Assembly (NCBI RefSeq): GCF_000003195.3
Contig: NW_018396407.1
Coordinates: forward strand, 1-64,000
DNA length: 64,000 bases
Direction: 5' to 3'
Source: Sorghum bicolor
Lineage: Eukaryota > Streptophyta > Magnoliopsida > Poales > Poaceae
Under the pieces are notes generated by a model. That model searched no databases. It was not told the DNA's origin and saw nothing but the letters and a program-made list of their open reading frames with translations. The translations under genes were made by a program, and so were the position numbers. Positions 46,001 to 60,229 of the stretch are shown here, piece by piece (positions within the stretch are counted from its first letter, which is position 1; each line of letters begins with the position of its first letter).

Positions 46001-49000
46001 CATATGGAATCTCGCTTCGGTCCATTTGTAGACACTGTTAGTTTCGATGCAAGATAGGTGCACAGTTTGCACCTAGTGCACCATAGTCTAAGAAACCATT
46101 TTGGACACACTTGTTGGTACTCCTAGGTGAAAGGTCTCCAGTGGATGCTCGGTTCGATCTGTTTGGAGATAGTGCAAACCTTGATGCAAGATAGGTGCAT
46201 GATTTGCATGGAACATACCAAATGCTTAAAAATCAATCTGGACGCACATGATGGAACTCCTAGATGACATGTCTCATACGAAATCTGCTTCGGTCTGTTT
46301 GGAGACAGTGTTAGTTTCGGTGCAAGATAGGTGCAAGGTTTGCACATAATGCAGCATAGGCTAAGAAACCATTTTGGACGCACCCGATGGTACTCCCAGG
46401 TAAAAGGCTCAAGTGAAAGCTCGGTTTGATCTATTTGGAGATAGTGCTAATCTTGATGCAAGATAGATGCACGATCTGCATGGAACGTACCATATGCTTA
46501 GAAATTAATTTGGACACACCCCATAGAACTCCATGATGACGTGTGTCATATGGAATTTCGCTTGTGTGTGCTTAGAGACAGTATTAGTTTCGGTGCAAGA
46601 TATGTGCACGGTTTGCGCCTAATGCACCAAAGTCTAAGAATCCATATTGGAAGCACCTTTTGGTACTCCTAGGTGAAGAGGCTCAAGTGGAGGCTCGGTT
46701 CGGTCTGTTTAGAGATAGTGCTAATCTTGATGCAAGATAGGTGCACGATTTGTATGGAACATACCATATGCTCAAAAATGAATTTGGACGCACCAGATGG
46801 AACTCCTAGATGACATGTGTCATATGGAATCTCACTTCAGTCCATTTAGAGACACTGTTAGTTTCGATGCAAGATAGGTGCACGGTTTGCACTAATGCAC
46901 CATAGGATAAGAAACCATTTTGGACGCACCCGATGGTACTCCTAGCTCCAGGGGCTCAAGTGAAAGCTTTGTTTGATCTTTTTGGAGATAGTGTTAATCT
47001 TGATGCAAGATAGATGCACATTTTGCATGGAACATATGATATGCTCACAAATCAATTAGGACGCACCTGATATAACTCCTTGATGATGTGTGTCATATGG
47101 AATCTTGCTTTGGTTCGTTTAGAGACAGTGTTACTTTTGGTAGAAGATATGTGCACGGTTTACGCCTAATGCACAATAGGCTCAAAACCATTTTAGACGC
47201 ACCCGATGGTAATCGTAGTTGAAGAGGCTCAAGTGGAGGCTCGATTTGGTCTGTTTGGATATAGAGCTAATCTTGATGCAAGATAGTTGCACAGTTTGCA
47301 TGGAACGTACCATATGTTAAGAAATCAATTTGGACGCACCCAATGGAACTCCTAGATGACGTGTGTCATATGGTATCTCGCTTCGGTCTGTTTGGAGACA
47401 ATGTTAGTTTCGGTGCAAGATAGTAGTTTGTGCCTAATGCACCATAGTCTAAGAAACCATTGTTGACGCACCTGTTTGTACTCCTTGATGAAGAGGCTCA
47501 AGTGGAAGCTCGGTTTGATCTGTTTGGAGATTGTGCTAATCTTGATGCAAGATAGGTGCACAGTTTGCATGGAACATACCATGTGCTTAGAAATCAATTT
47601 GGATGCACCCGATGGAAATCCTTGATGACGTGTGTCATATGGAATCTCGCTTTGGTCTGTGTAGAAATAGCGTTAGTTTCGGTGCAAGATATGTGCACAG
47701 TTCGCACCTAATGCACCATAGTCTAAGAAACAATTTTGGATGCACTGGTTGGTACTCCTAGGTGAAGGGGCTCAAGTGGATGCTCGGTTCGATCTGTTTA
47801 GAGATAGTGCTAATCTTGAAGCAGGAAAGGTGCACGGTTTGCATGGAACATACCAAATGCTTGGAAAACAATCTGGACGCACATGATGGAACTCCTAGAT
47901 GATGTGTGTCATACGAAATCTTGCTTCGGTCTGTTTGGAGACAGTGTTAGTTTTGGTGCAAGATAGGTGCAAGGTTTGCACATAATGCAGCAAAGGCTAA
48001 GAAACCATTTTAAATGCACCCGATGGTACTCCTAGGTAAAAGGCTCAAGTGAAAGCTCGGTTTGGTCCATTTGGAGATAGTGCTAATCTTGATGCAAGAT
48101 AGATGCTCGGTCTGCATGGAATGTACCGTATGCTTAGAAATTAATTTGGACACACCTGATAGAACTCCTTGATGACGTGTGTCATATGGAATCTCGCTTT
48201 GGTGTGCTTAGAGACAGTATTAGTTTCGGTGCAAGATATGTAAACGGTTTGCGCCTAATGCACCAAAGTCTAAGAAACCATTTTGGAAGCACCTGTTGGT
48301 ACTCCTAGGTGAAGAGGCTCAAGTGGAGGCTCGGTTCGGTCTGTTTAGAGATAGTGCTAATCTTGATGCAAGATAGGTGCACAATTTGCATGGAACATAC
48401 AATATGCCCAGAAATCAATTTGGTTGCACAAGATGGAAGTCCTAGATGACATGTGTCATATGGAATCTCACTTCGGTCCATTTAGAGACAGTGTTAGTTT
48501 CGGTGCAAGATAGGTGCTCAGTTTGCACCTAATGCACCATAGGATAAGAAACCATTTTGGACGCACCCGATGGTACTCCTAGGTCAAGGGGCTCAAATGA
48601 AAGCTCAGTCTGGTCTGGTTTGAGATAGTGCTAATCTTGATGCAACATAGATGCACGGTTTGCATGGAACATACAATATGCTCAGAAATTAATTAGGACG
48701 CACCTGATATAACTCCTTGATGATGTGTCACATGGAATCTTGCTTCGGTTCGTTTAGAGACAATGTTAGTTTTTGTAGAAGATATGTGCACGATTTACGC
48801 CTAATGCACCATAGGCTAAGAAACCATTTTAGACGCACCCAATGGTACTCGTAGTTGAAGAGGCTCAAGTGGAGGCTCGATTTGGTCTGTTCGGACATAG
48901 TGCTAATCTTGATGCAAGATAGTTGCACAGTTTGCATGAAACGTACCATATGTTAAGAAATCAATTTGGACACACCCAATGGAACTCCTAGATGACGTGT

Positions 49001-52000
49001 GTCATATGGAATCTCGCTTCGGTCTGTTTGGAGACAATGTTAGTTTCGGTGCAAGATAGGTGCATAGTTTGTGCGTAATGCACCATAGTCTAAGAAACCA
49101 TTTTTGATGCACCTGTTTGTACTCCTAGATGAAGAGGCTCAAGTGGAAGTTCGGTTCGGTCTGTTTGGAGATAGTGCTAATCTTGATGCAAGATTGGTGC
49201 ACGGTTTGCATAGAACATACCATATGCTTGGAAATCAATTTGGATGCACTCGATGGAACTCCTTGATGACGTGTGTCAAATGGAATCTCGCTTTGGTCTG
49301 TTTAGAAACAATGTTTGTTTCGGTGCAAGATATGTGCATGGTTTGTGCCTAATGCAGCATAGTCTAAGAAACCATTTTGGAAGCACCTGTTGGTACTTCA
49401 GTGAAGAGGCTCAAGTGGAAGCTCGGTTTGATCTGTTTGGAGATAATGCTAATCTTGATGCAAGATAGGTGCATCATTTGCAAGGAACATACCATATGTT
49501 TAGAAATCAATTTGGACGCACCCAATGGAACTCCTAGATGACGTGTGTCATATGGAATCTTGCTTCGGTCCGTTTGTAGACATTGTAAGTTTTAGTGCAA
49601 GATAGGTGCACAGTTTGCGCCGAATGCACCATAGTCTAAGAAACCATTTTGGACGCATTATTGGGTACTCCTGGGTGAAGAGGCTCAAGTGGAAGCTTGG
49701 TTCGGTCATTTTGGAGAAAGTGCTAATCCTTATGCAAGGTAGGTGCATGGTTTTCATTGAACATACCATATGCTTGTAAATCAATTTGGATGCACCCGAT
49801 CGAACTCCTTGATGACGTGTGTCATATGGAATCTCGCTTCGGTCCGTTTAGAGACAGTGTTAGTTTCGGTGCAAGATAGGTGCACGGTTTGCACCTAATG
49901 CACCATAGGATAAGAAACCATTTTGGATGCACCCGATGGTACTCCTAGGTAAAAGGCTCAAGTGAAAGCTCGGTTTGGTCTATTTGGAGATAGTGCTAAT
50001 CTTGATGGAAGATAGATGCACAGTATGCATGGAACGTACCATATGCTTCGAAATTAATTTAGACACACCCGATAGAACTCCTTGATGACGTGTGTCATAT
50101 GGAATATCGCTTTGGTGTGCTTAGAGACTGTATTAGTTTTGGTGCAAGATATGTGCACGGTTTGCACCAAATGCACCAGTCTAAGAAACCATTTTGGAAG
50201 CTCCTGTTGGTACTCGTAGGTGAAGAGGCTCAAGTGGAGGCTCGGTTCGGTCTGTTTAGAGATAGTGCTAATCTTGATGCAAGATAGGTGCACGATTTGC
50301 ATGGAACATACCACATGCTCAAAAATCAATTTGGACGCCCCAGATGGAACTCCTAGATGACTTGTGTCATATGGAATCTCACTTCTGTCCGTTTAGAGAC
50401 AGTGTAAGTTTCGATGCAAGATAGGTGCACGGTTTGCACCTAATGCACCATAGGATAAGAAACCATTTTGGACGCACCCGATGGTACTCCTAGGTCAAGG
50501 GGCTCAAGTGAAAGCTCAGTTTGGTCTGTTTTGAGATAGTGCTAATCTTGATGCAACATAGATGCACGGTTTGCATGGAACATACAATATGCTCAGAAAT
50601 CAATTAGGACGCACCTGATATAACTCCTTGATGATGTGTCACATGAAATCTTGCTTCGGTTCGTTTAGAGACAGTGTTAGTTTTTGTAGAAGATATGTGC
50701 AGGATTTACGCCTAATGCCCCATAGGCTAAGAAACCATTTTAGACGCACCCAATGGTACTCGTAGTTGAAGAGGCTCAAGTGGAGGCTCGATTTGGTCTG
50801 TTCGGATATAGTGCTAATCTTCATGCAAGATAGTTGCACAGTTTGCATGAAACGTACCATATGTTAAGAAATCAATTTGGACGCACCCAATGGAACTCCT
50901 AGATGACGTGTGTCATATGGAATCTCGCTTCGGTCTGTTTGGAGACAATGTTAGTTTTGGTGCAAGATAGGTGCATAGTTTGTGCCTAATGCATCATAGT
51001 CTAAGAAACCATTTTTGAGGCTCAAGTGGAAGCTCGGTTCGGTCTGTTTGGAGATAGTGCTAATCTTGATGCAAGATAGGTGCATGGTTTGCATGGAACA
51101 TACCATATGCTTGGAAATCAATTTGGATGCACCCGATGGAACTCCTTGATGACGTGTGTCATATGGAATCTCGCTTTAGTCTGTTTAGAAATAGTGTTAG
51201 TTTCGGTGCAAGATATGTGCATGGTTTGCGCCTAATGCACCATACTCTAAGAAACCATTTTGGAAGCACCTGTTGGTACTTCGGTGAAGAGGCTCAAGTG
51301 GAAGCTCGGTTTGATCTGTTTGGAGATAGTGGTAATCTTGATGCAAGATAGGTGCATGATTTGCAAGGAACATACCATATGCTTAGAAATCAATTTGGAC
51401 GCACCCAATGGAACTCCTAGGTGACGTGTGTCATATGGAATCTTGCTTCGGTCCGTTTGTAGACAATGTAAGTTTTAGTGCAAAATAGGTGCACAGTTTG
51501 CGTCTAATGCACCATAGTTTAAGAAACCATTTTGGACACACTATTTGGTACTCCTGGGTGAAGAGGCTCAAGTCGAAGCTTGGTTCGGTCAGTTTGGAGA
51601 TAGTGCTAATCCTTAAGCAAGGTAGGTGCATGGTTTGCATGGAACATACCATATGCTTGGAAATCAATTTGGATGCACCCGATGGAACTCCTTGATGACG
51701 TGTGTCATATGGAATCTCGCTTCGGTCTGTTTGGAGAGAATGTTACTTTCGGTGCAAGATAGGTGCATAGTTTGTGCCTAATGCATCATAGTCTAAGAAA
51801 CCATTTTTGACGCACATGTTTGTACTCCTAGATGAAGAGGCTCAAGTGGATGCTCGGTTTGGTCTGTTTGGAGATAGTGCTAACGTGATGCAAGATAGGT
51901 GCACGGATTGCATGGAACATACCAAATGCTTGGAAAATAATCTGGACGCACATGATGGAACTCCTAGATGACGTGTGTCATACGAAATGTTGCTTCGGTT

Positions 52001-54299
52001 TGTTTGGAGACAGTGTTAGTTTCGATGCAAGATAGGTGCAAGGTTTGCACATAATGCAGCATAGCCTAAGAAATCATTTTGGACCACCCGATGGTACTCC
52101 TAGGTAAAAGGCTCAAGTGAAAGCTCAATTTGGTCTATTCGGAGATAGTGGTAATCTTGATGCAACATAGATGCATGGTTTGCATAGAACATAGCATATG
52201 CTTAGAAATTAATTTGCACACACCCGATAGAACTCCTTGATGACGTGTGTCATATGGAATCTTGCTTTGGTGTGCTTAGAGCTAGATTAGTTTCGGTGCA
52301 AGATATGTGCACGGTTTGCGCCTAATGCACCAAAGTCTAAGAAACCATTTTGGAAGCACCTGTTGGTACTGCTAGTTGAAGAGGCTCATGTGGAGGCTCG
52401 GTTCAGCCTGTTTAGAGATAGTGCTAATCTTGATGCAAGATAGGTGCACGATTTGCATGGAACATACCATATGCTCAGAAATCAATTTGAACGCATTAGA
52501 TGGAACACCTAGATGACATGTTTCATATGGAATCTCACTTCGGTCCGTTTAGAGACAGTGTATGTTTCGATGCAAGATAGGTGCACGGTTTGCACCCAAT
52601 GCACCATAGAATAAGAAACCATTTTGAACGCACTCGATGGTACTCCTAGGTCAAGGGGCTCAAGTAAAAGCTCGGTTTGGTCTGTTTTGAGATAGTATTA
52701 GTTTCGGTGCAAGATATGTGCATGGTTTGCGCCTAATGCACCATACTCTAAGAAACCATTTTGGAAGCACCTGTTGGTACTTCGGTGAAGAGGCTCAAGC
52801 GGAAGCTTGGGTTGATCTGTTTGGAGATAGTGCTAATCTTGATGCAAGATAGGTGCATGATTTGCAAGGAACATATCATATGCTTAGAAATCAATTTGGA
52901 CGCACCCAATGGAACTCTTAGATGACGTGTGTCATATGGAATCTTGCTTCGGTCCGTTTCTTGACATTGTAAGTTTTAGTGCAAGATAGGTGCACAGTTT
53001 GCGCCTAATGCACCATAGTTTAAGAAACCATTTTGGACGCACTATTTGGTACTCCTGGGTGAAGAGGCTCAAGTCGAAGCTTGGTTCGGTCAGTTTGGAG
53101 ATAGTGCTAATCCTTAAGCAAGGTAGGTGCATGGTTTGCATGGAACATACCATATGCTTGGAAATCAATTTGGATGCACCCGATGGAACTCGTTGATGAC
53201 GTGTGTCATATGGAATCTCGCTTTAGTCTGTTTAGAAATAGTGTTTGTTTTGGAGCAAGATAGGTGCACAGTTTGTGCCTAATGCATCATAGTCTAAGAA
53301 ACCATTTTTGACGCACCTGTTTGTACTCCTAGATGAAGAGGCTCAAGTGGAAGCTCGGTTCGGTCTGTTTGAAGATAGTGCTAATCTTGATGCAAGATAG
53401 GTGCACGGTTTGAATGAAACATACCAAATGCTTGGAAAACAATCTGGACGCACATGATGGAACTCCTAGATGACGTGTGTCATACGAAATCTTGCTTCGG
53501 TCTGTTTGGAGATAGTGTTAGTTTCGGTGCAAGATAGGTGCAAAGTTTGCACATAATGCAGCATAGGCTAAGAAACCATTTTGGACGCACCCGATGGTAC
53601 TCCTAGGTAAAAGTCTCAAGTGAAAGCTCGGTTTGGTCTATTTGGAGATAGTGCTAATCTTGATGCAAGATAGAAGCACGGTTTGCATAGAACATACCAT
53701 ATGCTTAGAAATTAATTTGGACACACCCGATAGAACTCCTTGATGACGTGTGTCATATGGAATCTTGCTTTGGTGTTCTTGGAGATAGATTAGTTTCGGT
53801 GCAAGATATGTGCACGGTTTGCGCCTAATGCACCAAAGTCTAAGAAACCATTTTGGAAGCACTTGTTGGAACTCCTAGGTGAAGGGCTCAAGTGGAGGCT
53901 CGGTTCGGCCTGTTTAGAGATAGTGCTAATCTTGATGCAAGACAGGTGCACGGTTTGCATGGAACATACCAAATGCTTGGAAAACAATCTGGACACACAT
54001 GATGGAACTCCTAGATGACGTGTGTCATACGAAATCTTGCTTCGGTCTGTTTGGAGATAGTGTTAGTTTCGGTGCAAGATAGGTGCAAGGTTTGCACATA
54101 ATGCAGCATAGGCTAAGAAACCATTTTGGACGCACCCGATGGTACTCCTAGGTAAAATGCTCAAGTGAAAGCTCAGTTTGGTCTGTTTTGAGATTGTGCT
54201 AATCTTGATGCAAGATAGATGCACGGTCTGCATGGAAAGTGCCATATGCTTAGAAATTAATTTGGACACACCCGATAGAACTCCTTGATGACATGTGTC

Positions 54300-56577
54300 A
54301 TATGGAATCTCGCTTTGGTGTGCTTAGAGACAATATTAGTTTTGGTGCAAGATATGTGCACGGTTTGCCCCTAATGCACCAAAGTCTAAGAAATCATTTT
54401 GGAAGCACGTGTAGGTACTCCTAGGTGAAGAGGCTCAAGTGGAGGCTCGGTTCGGTCTGTTTAGAGATAATGCTAATCTTGATGCAAGATAGGTGCACGA
54501 TTTGCATGGAACACACCGTATGCTCAGAAATCAATTTGGACGCACCAGATGGAACTCCTAGATGATATGTGTCATATGGAATCTCACTTCGGTCCGTTTA
54601 GAGACAGTGTTAGTTTCGGTGCAAGATATGTGCACGGTTTGCACCCGATGGTACACCTAGATCGAGGGGCTCAAGTGAAAGCTCGGTTTGGTCTGTTTGG
54701 AGATAGTGCTTATCTTGATGCAAGATAGATGTACAGTTTGCATGGAATATACGATATGCTCAGAAATCAATTAGGACGCACCTGATATAACTCCTTGATG
54801 ATGTGTGTCATATGGAATCTTGCTTCGGTTTGTTTAGAGACAGTGTTAGTTTTGGTAGAAGATATGTGCACGGTTTACGCCTAATGCACCATAGGCTAAG
54901 AAACCATTTTTGATGCACCCGGTGGTACTCGTAGTTGAAGAGGCTCAAGTGGAGGCTTGATTTGGTCTGTTCGGATATAGTGCTAATCTGGATGCAAGAT
55001 AGTTGCATAGATTGCATGGAACGTACCATATGTTAAGTAATCAATTTAGACGCACCCAATGGAACTCCTAGATGACGTGTGTCATATGGAATTTTGCTTC
55101 GGTCTGTTTGGAGACAATGTTAGTTTCGGTGCAAGATAGGTGCATAGTTTGTGCCTAATGCACCATAGTCTAAGAAACCATTATTGACGCACCAATTTGT
55201 ACTCCTAGATGAAGAGGCTCAAGTGGAAGCTCGGTTCGATCTGTTTGGAGATAGTGCTAATCTTAATGCAAGATAGGTGCACAGTTTGCATGGAACATAC
55301 CATATGCTTACAAATCAATTTGGATGCACCCGATGGAACTCCTTGATGACGTGTGTCATATGGAATCTCGCTTTAGTCTGTTTAGAAATAGTGTTAGTTT
55401 CGGTGCAAGATATGTGCATGGTTTGTGCCTAATGCACCATAGTCTAAGAAACCATTATGGAAGCACCTGTTGGTACTTCGGTGAAGAGGCTCAAGTGGAA
55501 GCTCGGTTTGATCTGTTTGGAGATAGTGCTAATCTTGATGCAAGATAGGTGCATGATTTGCAAGGAACATACCATATGCTTAGAAATCAATTTGGACGCA
55601 CCCAATGGAACTCCTAGATGATGTGTGTCATATGGAATCTTACATTGGTCTCTTTGTAGACATTGTAAGTTTTAGTGAAAGATAGGTGCACAGTTTTCGC
55701 CAAATGCACCATAGTCTAAGAAACCATTTTGGATGCAATATTTGGTACTCCTGGGTGAAGAGGCTCAAGTGGAAGCATGGTTCGGCCAGTTTGGAGATAG
55801 TGCTAATCCTTATGCAAGCTAGGTGCATGGTTTGCATGGAACATGCCATATGCTTGTAAATCAATTTGGATTCACCCGATGGAACTCCTTGATGACGTGT
55901 GTCATATGGAGTCTCGCTTTGGTCCATTTGGAGACATTGTTAGTTTCAGTGCAAGATAGTTGCACAGTTTGAACCTAATACACCATAGTCTAAAAAACCA
56001 TTTTGGACGCTCTTGTTGGTACTCCTAGGTGAAGGGGCTCAAGTTGATGCTCGGTTCGATCTGTTTGGAGATAGTGCTAATCTTGATGCAAGATAGGTGC
56101 ACGATTTGCATGGAACATACCAAATGCTTGGAAATCAATCTGGACGCACATGATGGAACTCCTAGATGACGTGTGTCATACGAAATCTTGCTTCGGTCTG
56201 TTTGGAGATAGTGTTTGTTTCGGTGCAAGATAGCTGCAAGGTTTGCACACAATGCAGCATAGGCTAAGAAACCATTTTGGACGCACCCGATGATACTCCT
56301 AGGTAAAATGCTCAAGTGAAAGCTCGGTTTGGTCTATTAGGAGATAGTGCTAATCTTGATGCAAGATAGATGCACGGTCTGCATGGAACGTGCCATATGC
56401 TTAGAAATTAATTTGGACACACCCGATAGAACTCCTTGATGACATGTGTCATATGGAATCTCGCTTTGGTGTGCTTAGAGACAGTATTAGTTTTGGTGCA
56501 AGATATGTGCACGGTTTGTGCCCAATGCACCAAAGTCTAAGAAACCATTTTGGAAGCACCTATTGGTACTCCTAGGT
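54300..56577 (-). repeat. Reverse-arm HOR unit sharing a private deletion with 62260-64000
   Basis: GGTTTGCACCCGATGG at about 54638 skips most of a monomer, and GTGCTTATCTTG follows. The same junction and the same variant recur at about 62470 and 62538. Allowing for the solo LTR, the offset is about 2,150 bp, one HOR length. Confidence 0.85.
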
Positions 56578-58679
56578 TGTCGCATGCGGTTTTCCAAAGA
56601 AGACCAAGCGCTAACTATATGTGTGCCCAGGATGTCCACACGACACATATAGCGACAAATATGGAGAATATCAAGAACAATGCTTTATTATATATTGGAA
56701 CATAGTTACAACATGGCTTACATCTATTACAAAGCATAGCGGAAACTAATTCTAATCTTCACTTTGGGTCTCCATTTTCCACAGGGACGGTTGACTGGGG
56801 GTACACTCGCCTAGTACTCCTGGAACATCTCAGGGAACTCCGCCTTTGTATCACCATCTGGTACCCATCCGGGATTTTTGATTGTTGAATGTAAAGCAAG
56901 TGTGAGCGCACCATACTCAACAAGTATAACATGAGGGGATGCAAGGCTCAAAAGGCTTGACTTGGTTTGACTGCGATAAGCATTTTTAGTTGGTCATATT
57001 TTATTATTAGACCTATGTTGCTAGGTTATGCTTAAACTCCCAAGGTGATAAGTATAATTATCATCAAAATTAATCATCAACCCAAACCACCCATTGAACC
57101 GTCTATCTCGAAAAGGATCCAGGTCGCTCTTGACCGAGAGCACGGCTGATATATCAGTTTTTATAACTCTGCAGAGTATGTACATCTTTACCCATGAGTC
57201 GTGATTGCCCTTTGCCCGAGGGAGCCAACCTCTTGACTCACTTCTAAGGTAAGTCGGCAGGGATCACTACGTAACCTTTCACTAGACACCCTAACTAGTT
57301 AGTGGCCGCGAGGTTTCAGTGGCAAGTGTGCATAGAGACCTCCTCCAAGGGGCACATGTGGTCGCGGCACTGTACGCACCAAGGTAGGAGCAAAACTATA
57401 CACCACGAGGCACCCCCCTCTTGCGCCTTTTGGTAACCACTAACAAGCTAGAGACGTACTAGATACTTGATTAAGATCAGAGCCATGTGATTCTCATGGT
57501 TGTACTGTAAGTCCTGGGTTGCCGCTTTAAGATTTAGTCCTTACGGAGGGCAGACTAGAGCACCCAAAAACGCCCAGTGCTCTAGCCCCCTGAAATCCAT
57601 GTTGCTAGAAAGCATCATTATAATATTGATTCCATAATCATTAATCAATATTAATATTATACAGTTTGGTGATTGCAGACTAAGCAAACTACCCATATGC
57701 ATAACCCCAGGGAAAACAAGGATACAAGATACAATAGTTATAGATAAAGTCCTTAGGGGTTTATCATATTAGACACATGCACATGAAGAGGTGATTAAAT
57801 AGTTATTAGGTAACAAGGGAACTCATGTTACACTTGCCTCAACTAGTGCTCAAACTTGTCCAACTTTCCTTCTGAATCATCCTCGCATATCTCCTCTTTT
57901 ATAGATCACAACAACCAGCACAAGCACCATAAAAGAAACCTAAAAACAATACATCAAGCATTATAAAACAAGACTTTAAGATTTTAAACACACAAGGCAT
58001 GCAACTATGAGCATTTGAGCGCATAAACAACTAAACGGAACTATGGTTTAAAAGACAATGAAAGTTCAAAGGTAGAAGTTGGAAGGTTTGGTAAATGATA
58101 GGAATAGAATAGACATTGTGAAGGATGAAGTAAGCATATGAAAATTCAAGAGCTAGGTAACAAGAGATGCCTATGAGAGCCTGATGAGATGGAACATATA
58201 CATGGCAAGGGCTACACAATAGTGAGATGGTATGGTAAGATACTAACAAGAGTATTTATTTCTTCACATAGAACATGAAGACCTAAAAACAATGGTGGTG
58301 GTTGGTTAGGATCGAATTTGCCAACAACGAGAAGATGATGGATACAAGGCGAAACGTGAAGATGAACCTTATAGTGCAGGTTTGGCAAACTACTGTAGGA
58401 TATGATGATGATCATTTGGATTGGTGAAATGGATACTTTGGAACATATTTAGACAAGTGGCTGCAGCAGTGTGAATGCTACATAAAAGGGTAACATCGCG
58501 AGACACCGGTGCACGTAGGTTGTGCACGACAGCGGACAGCAACCTTTATGATCACTGATGGTATACTCTTATCAGCACATATTAGCAATCCATGTCGTGG
58601 GGTCTCTACAGACCGTATGAGTTATGTTCTAGTAAACGGGAATGGTGGTTTGGCCATCTGTTAGCCAGAAAACGCAAAC

Positions 58680-59580
58680 ATAGGATGGTGGACATGGCTG
58701 ATTTCTGGACAGCAGGAGTAGCAGTTGCCACGGCCTCGATATCTCGGCCATTATGGCACTTATAGACAAGCCAACTTACAGAGGTATATGCGAGTTCATG
58801 ATACACAAGTGGGTAAAAGGATTTGACAAACGTAGTAGTGGATTTTCAGGAACGTACTCGCCAATTGGCTGCAGCACGGCTGTAGGGCAGCAAAGACAGC
58901 GAGCACAAGAAAAATGATATCTCTTTTATCTTGAATCCTATTGCCATGAAATTTCTTAGGTGTGTGTGCAAGGATATAAAACACGCTGTGGTCGAACAAC
59001 ATGGTCAGCGGAGCGAGGGAATAATGGGAACATGCATGCCAACCGGCAGGAATGCTGCTGCAGGGCAGCAGGGACAGTGAGCATAAGAAGAAGTGAATAT
59101 CCCTTTCATCTTAGATTCTATGGCCATAAAAATTTACAGAGACGTGGGCAAATATATGATACATTTGTGGATCCAAGGGATTGTCAAATGGATTTGTGGA
59201 TTGCCCAGAATATGCATGCCAATCAGCAAGGGTGCTGCTGCATAGATGCAGGAGCAGCAAGCACAACGATATCAATAACTCCGGCACCATGGCTCCTATG
59301 ACCAAACTGATTTGTAGAGGTGTGTAAAACATCAAGATCTATATCATGATCAAAAGGTTTGATGACTAGAGGCATGGATCACTGGGAATGTGAACGGTAA
59401 CCGGCAGCAGCACTGCTGTCCAAAAAGGACAGCAACATAATTGCAGTGATACTTTGCCGGAATTCTATCATATATGAACTAGGGTGCGTGTATTGCAATT
59501 AGGATCAACATATAAGATACAAAGGATGTTGATTGCTCACATTGGACTTTCATGGTGGCAAGGAGGAAACTATCAGTGGC
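58680..59580 (-). repeat. Degenerate ~179-bp tandem subrepeats inside the solo LTR
   Basis: GCCAATTGGCTGCAG (58860), GCCAACCGGCAGG (59038), GCCAATCAGCAAGG (59218) and GGTAACCGGCAGCAG (59396) are spaced 178, 180 and 178 bp. Each is followed by a GGGCAGCA/GGACAGCA-type word and by an ATATC...CATGG-type segment. A weaker fifth copy precedes them (from about 58680). Confidence 0.7.
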
Positions 59581-60229
59581 AGTGACAATGAAAGGTAAAT
59601 GCAGGGCTGCTGCTTATGTGTAACAGCAGGGGTACTACGGCTACATCTTGGCGCCGAAGATGATCATGAGTGCATCCTCAAAGTCCTGTGATGAGAGAAG
59701 ATCAAGACAGGGCTGATATGAATCACACATAGAGAGAGAGGGTCGACCTTGCTGTTTGTTGAGAGCCAGCGGCAGCGTCAACGTGGCCACTGGGATCGAT
59801 GCTAGCAGCACGTTCATAGAGACGACATAGATAATTCAACCTTCGAGATGATCTGCACCAAACCAGTGATCAAGGAGATGGATGAGCGAGGGAGGTGCAG
59901 CAAGATCAAAGATGGAAGAGGGAGGGGCGACCTCACCACATGCTGTACAAGAACGGTGGCGATGACGACATGATATGGCAGGACAATCGACTCGCATTGC
60001 TGCTGATCGGAGTGGCTTCTATCGCAGCAGGATGATCATCACTCCTGTTACAGCAAAGGAACAACAGCAATGATCTCTCCCAAATCCTTGCTGTGTTCTT
60101 GGGAAGGAAAACAAGAGGATGAATTCAGTTCTAATCACCGAGGCACTCTATTTTGATGGAGAAGGAGAGAAAGGTAGGGAAGAGAAGGGGGCGCCCATGG
60201 AGGTGGAAAGGAAGAGGATGAGGACTGCT

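Larger units (their letters stand above)
41619..56577 (-). repeat. 137-bp satellite array, reverse arm
   Basis: The same A/B dimers and HOR types as the left arm, in reverse complement. M-type units (…GATATGC… or AATATGC) occur near 42085, 43830, 47040, 48675, 50585 and 54750. This arm is less regular: full eight-dimer runs are scarce and many units are shortened at short repeats, for example near 43780, 45019, 45230, 45612, 45905, 51017, 52694 and 54643. Segmental duplications with offsets of about 1,911 bp (48.7/50.6 kb) and 1,501 bp (51.5/53.0 kb) are visible from shared private mutations. Confidence 0.93.
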
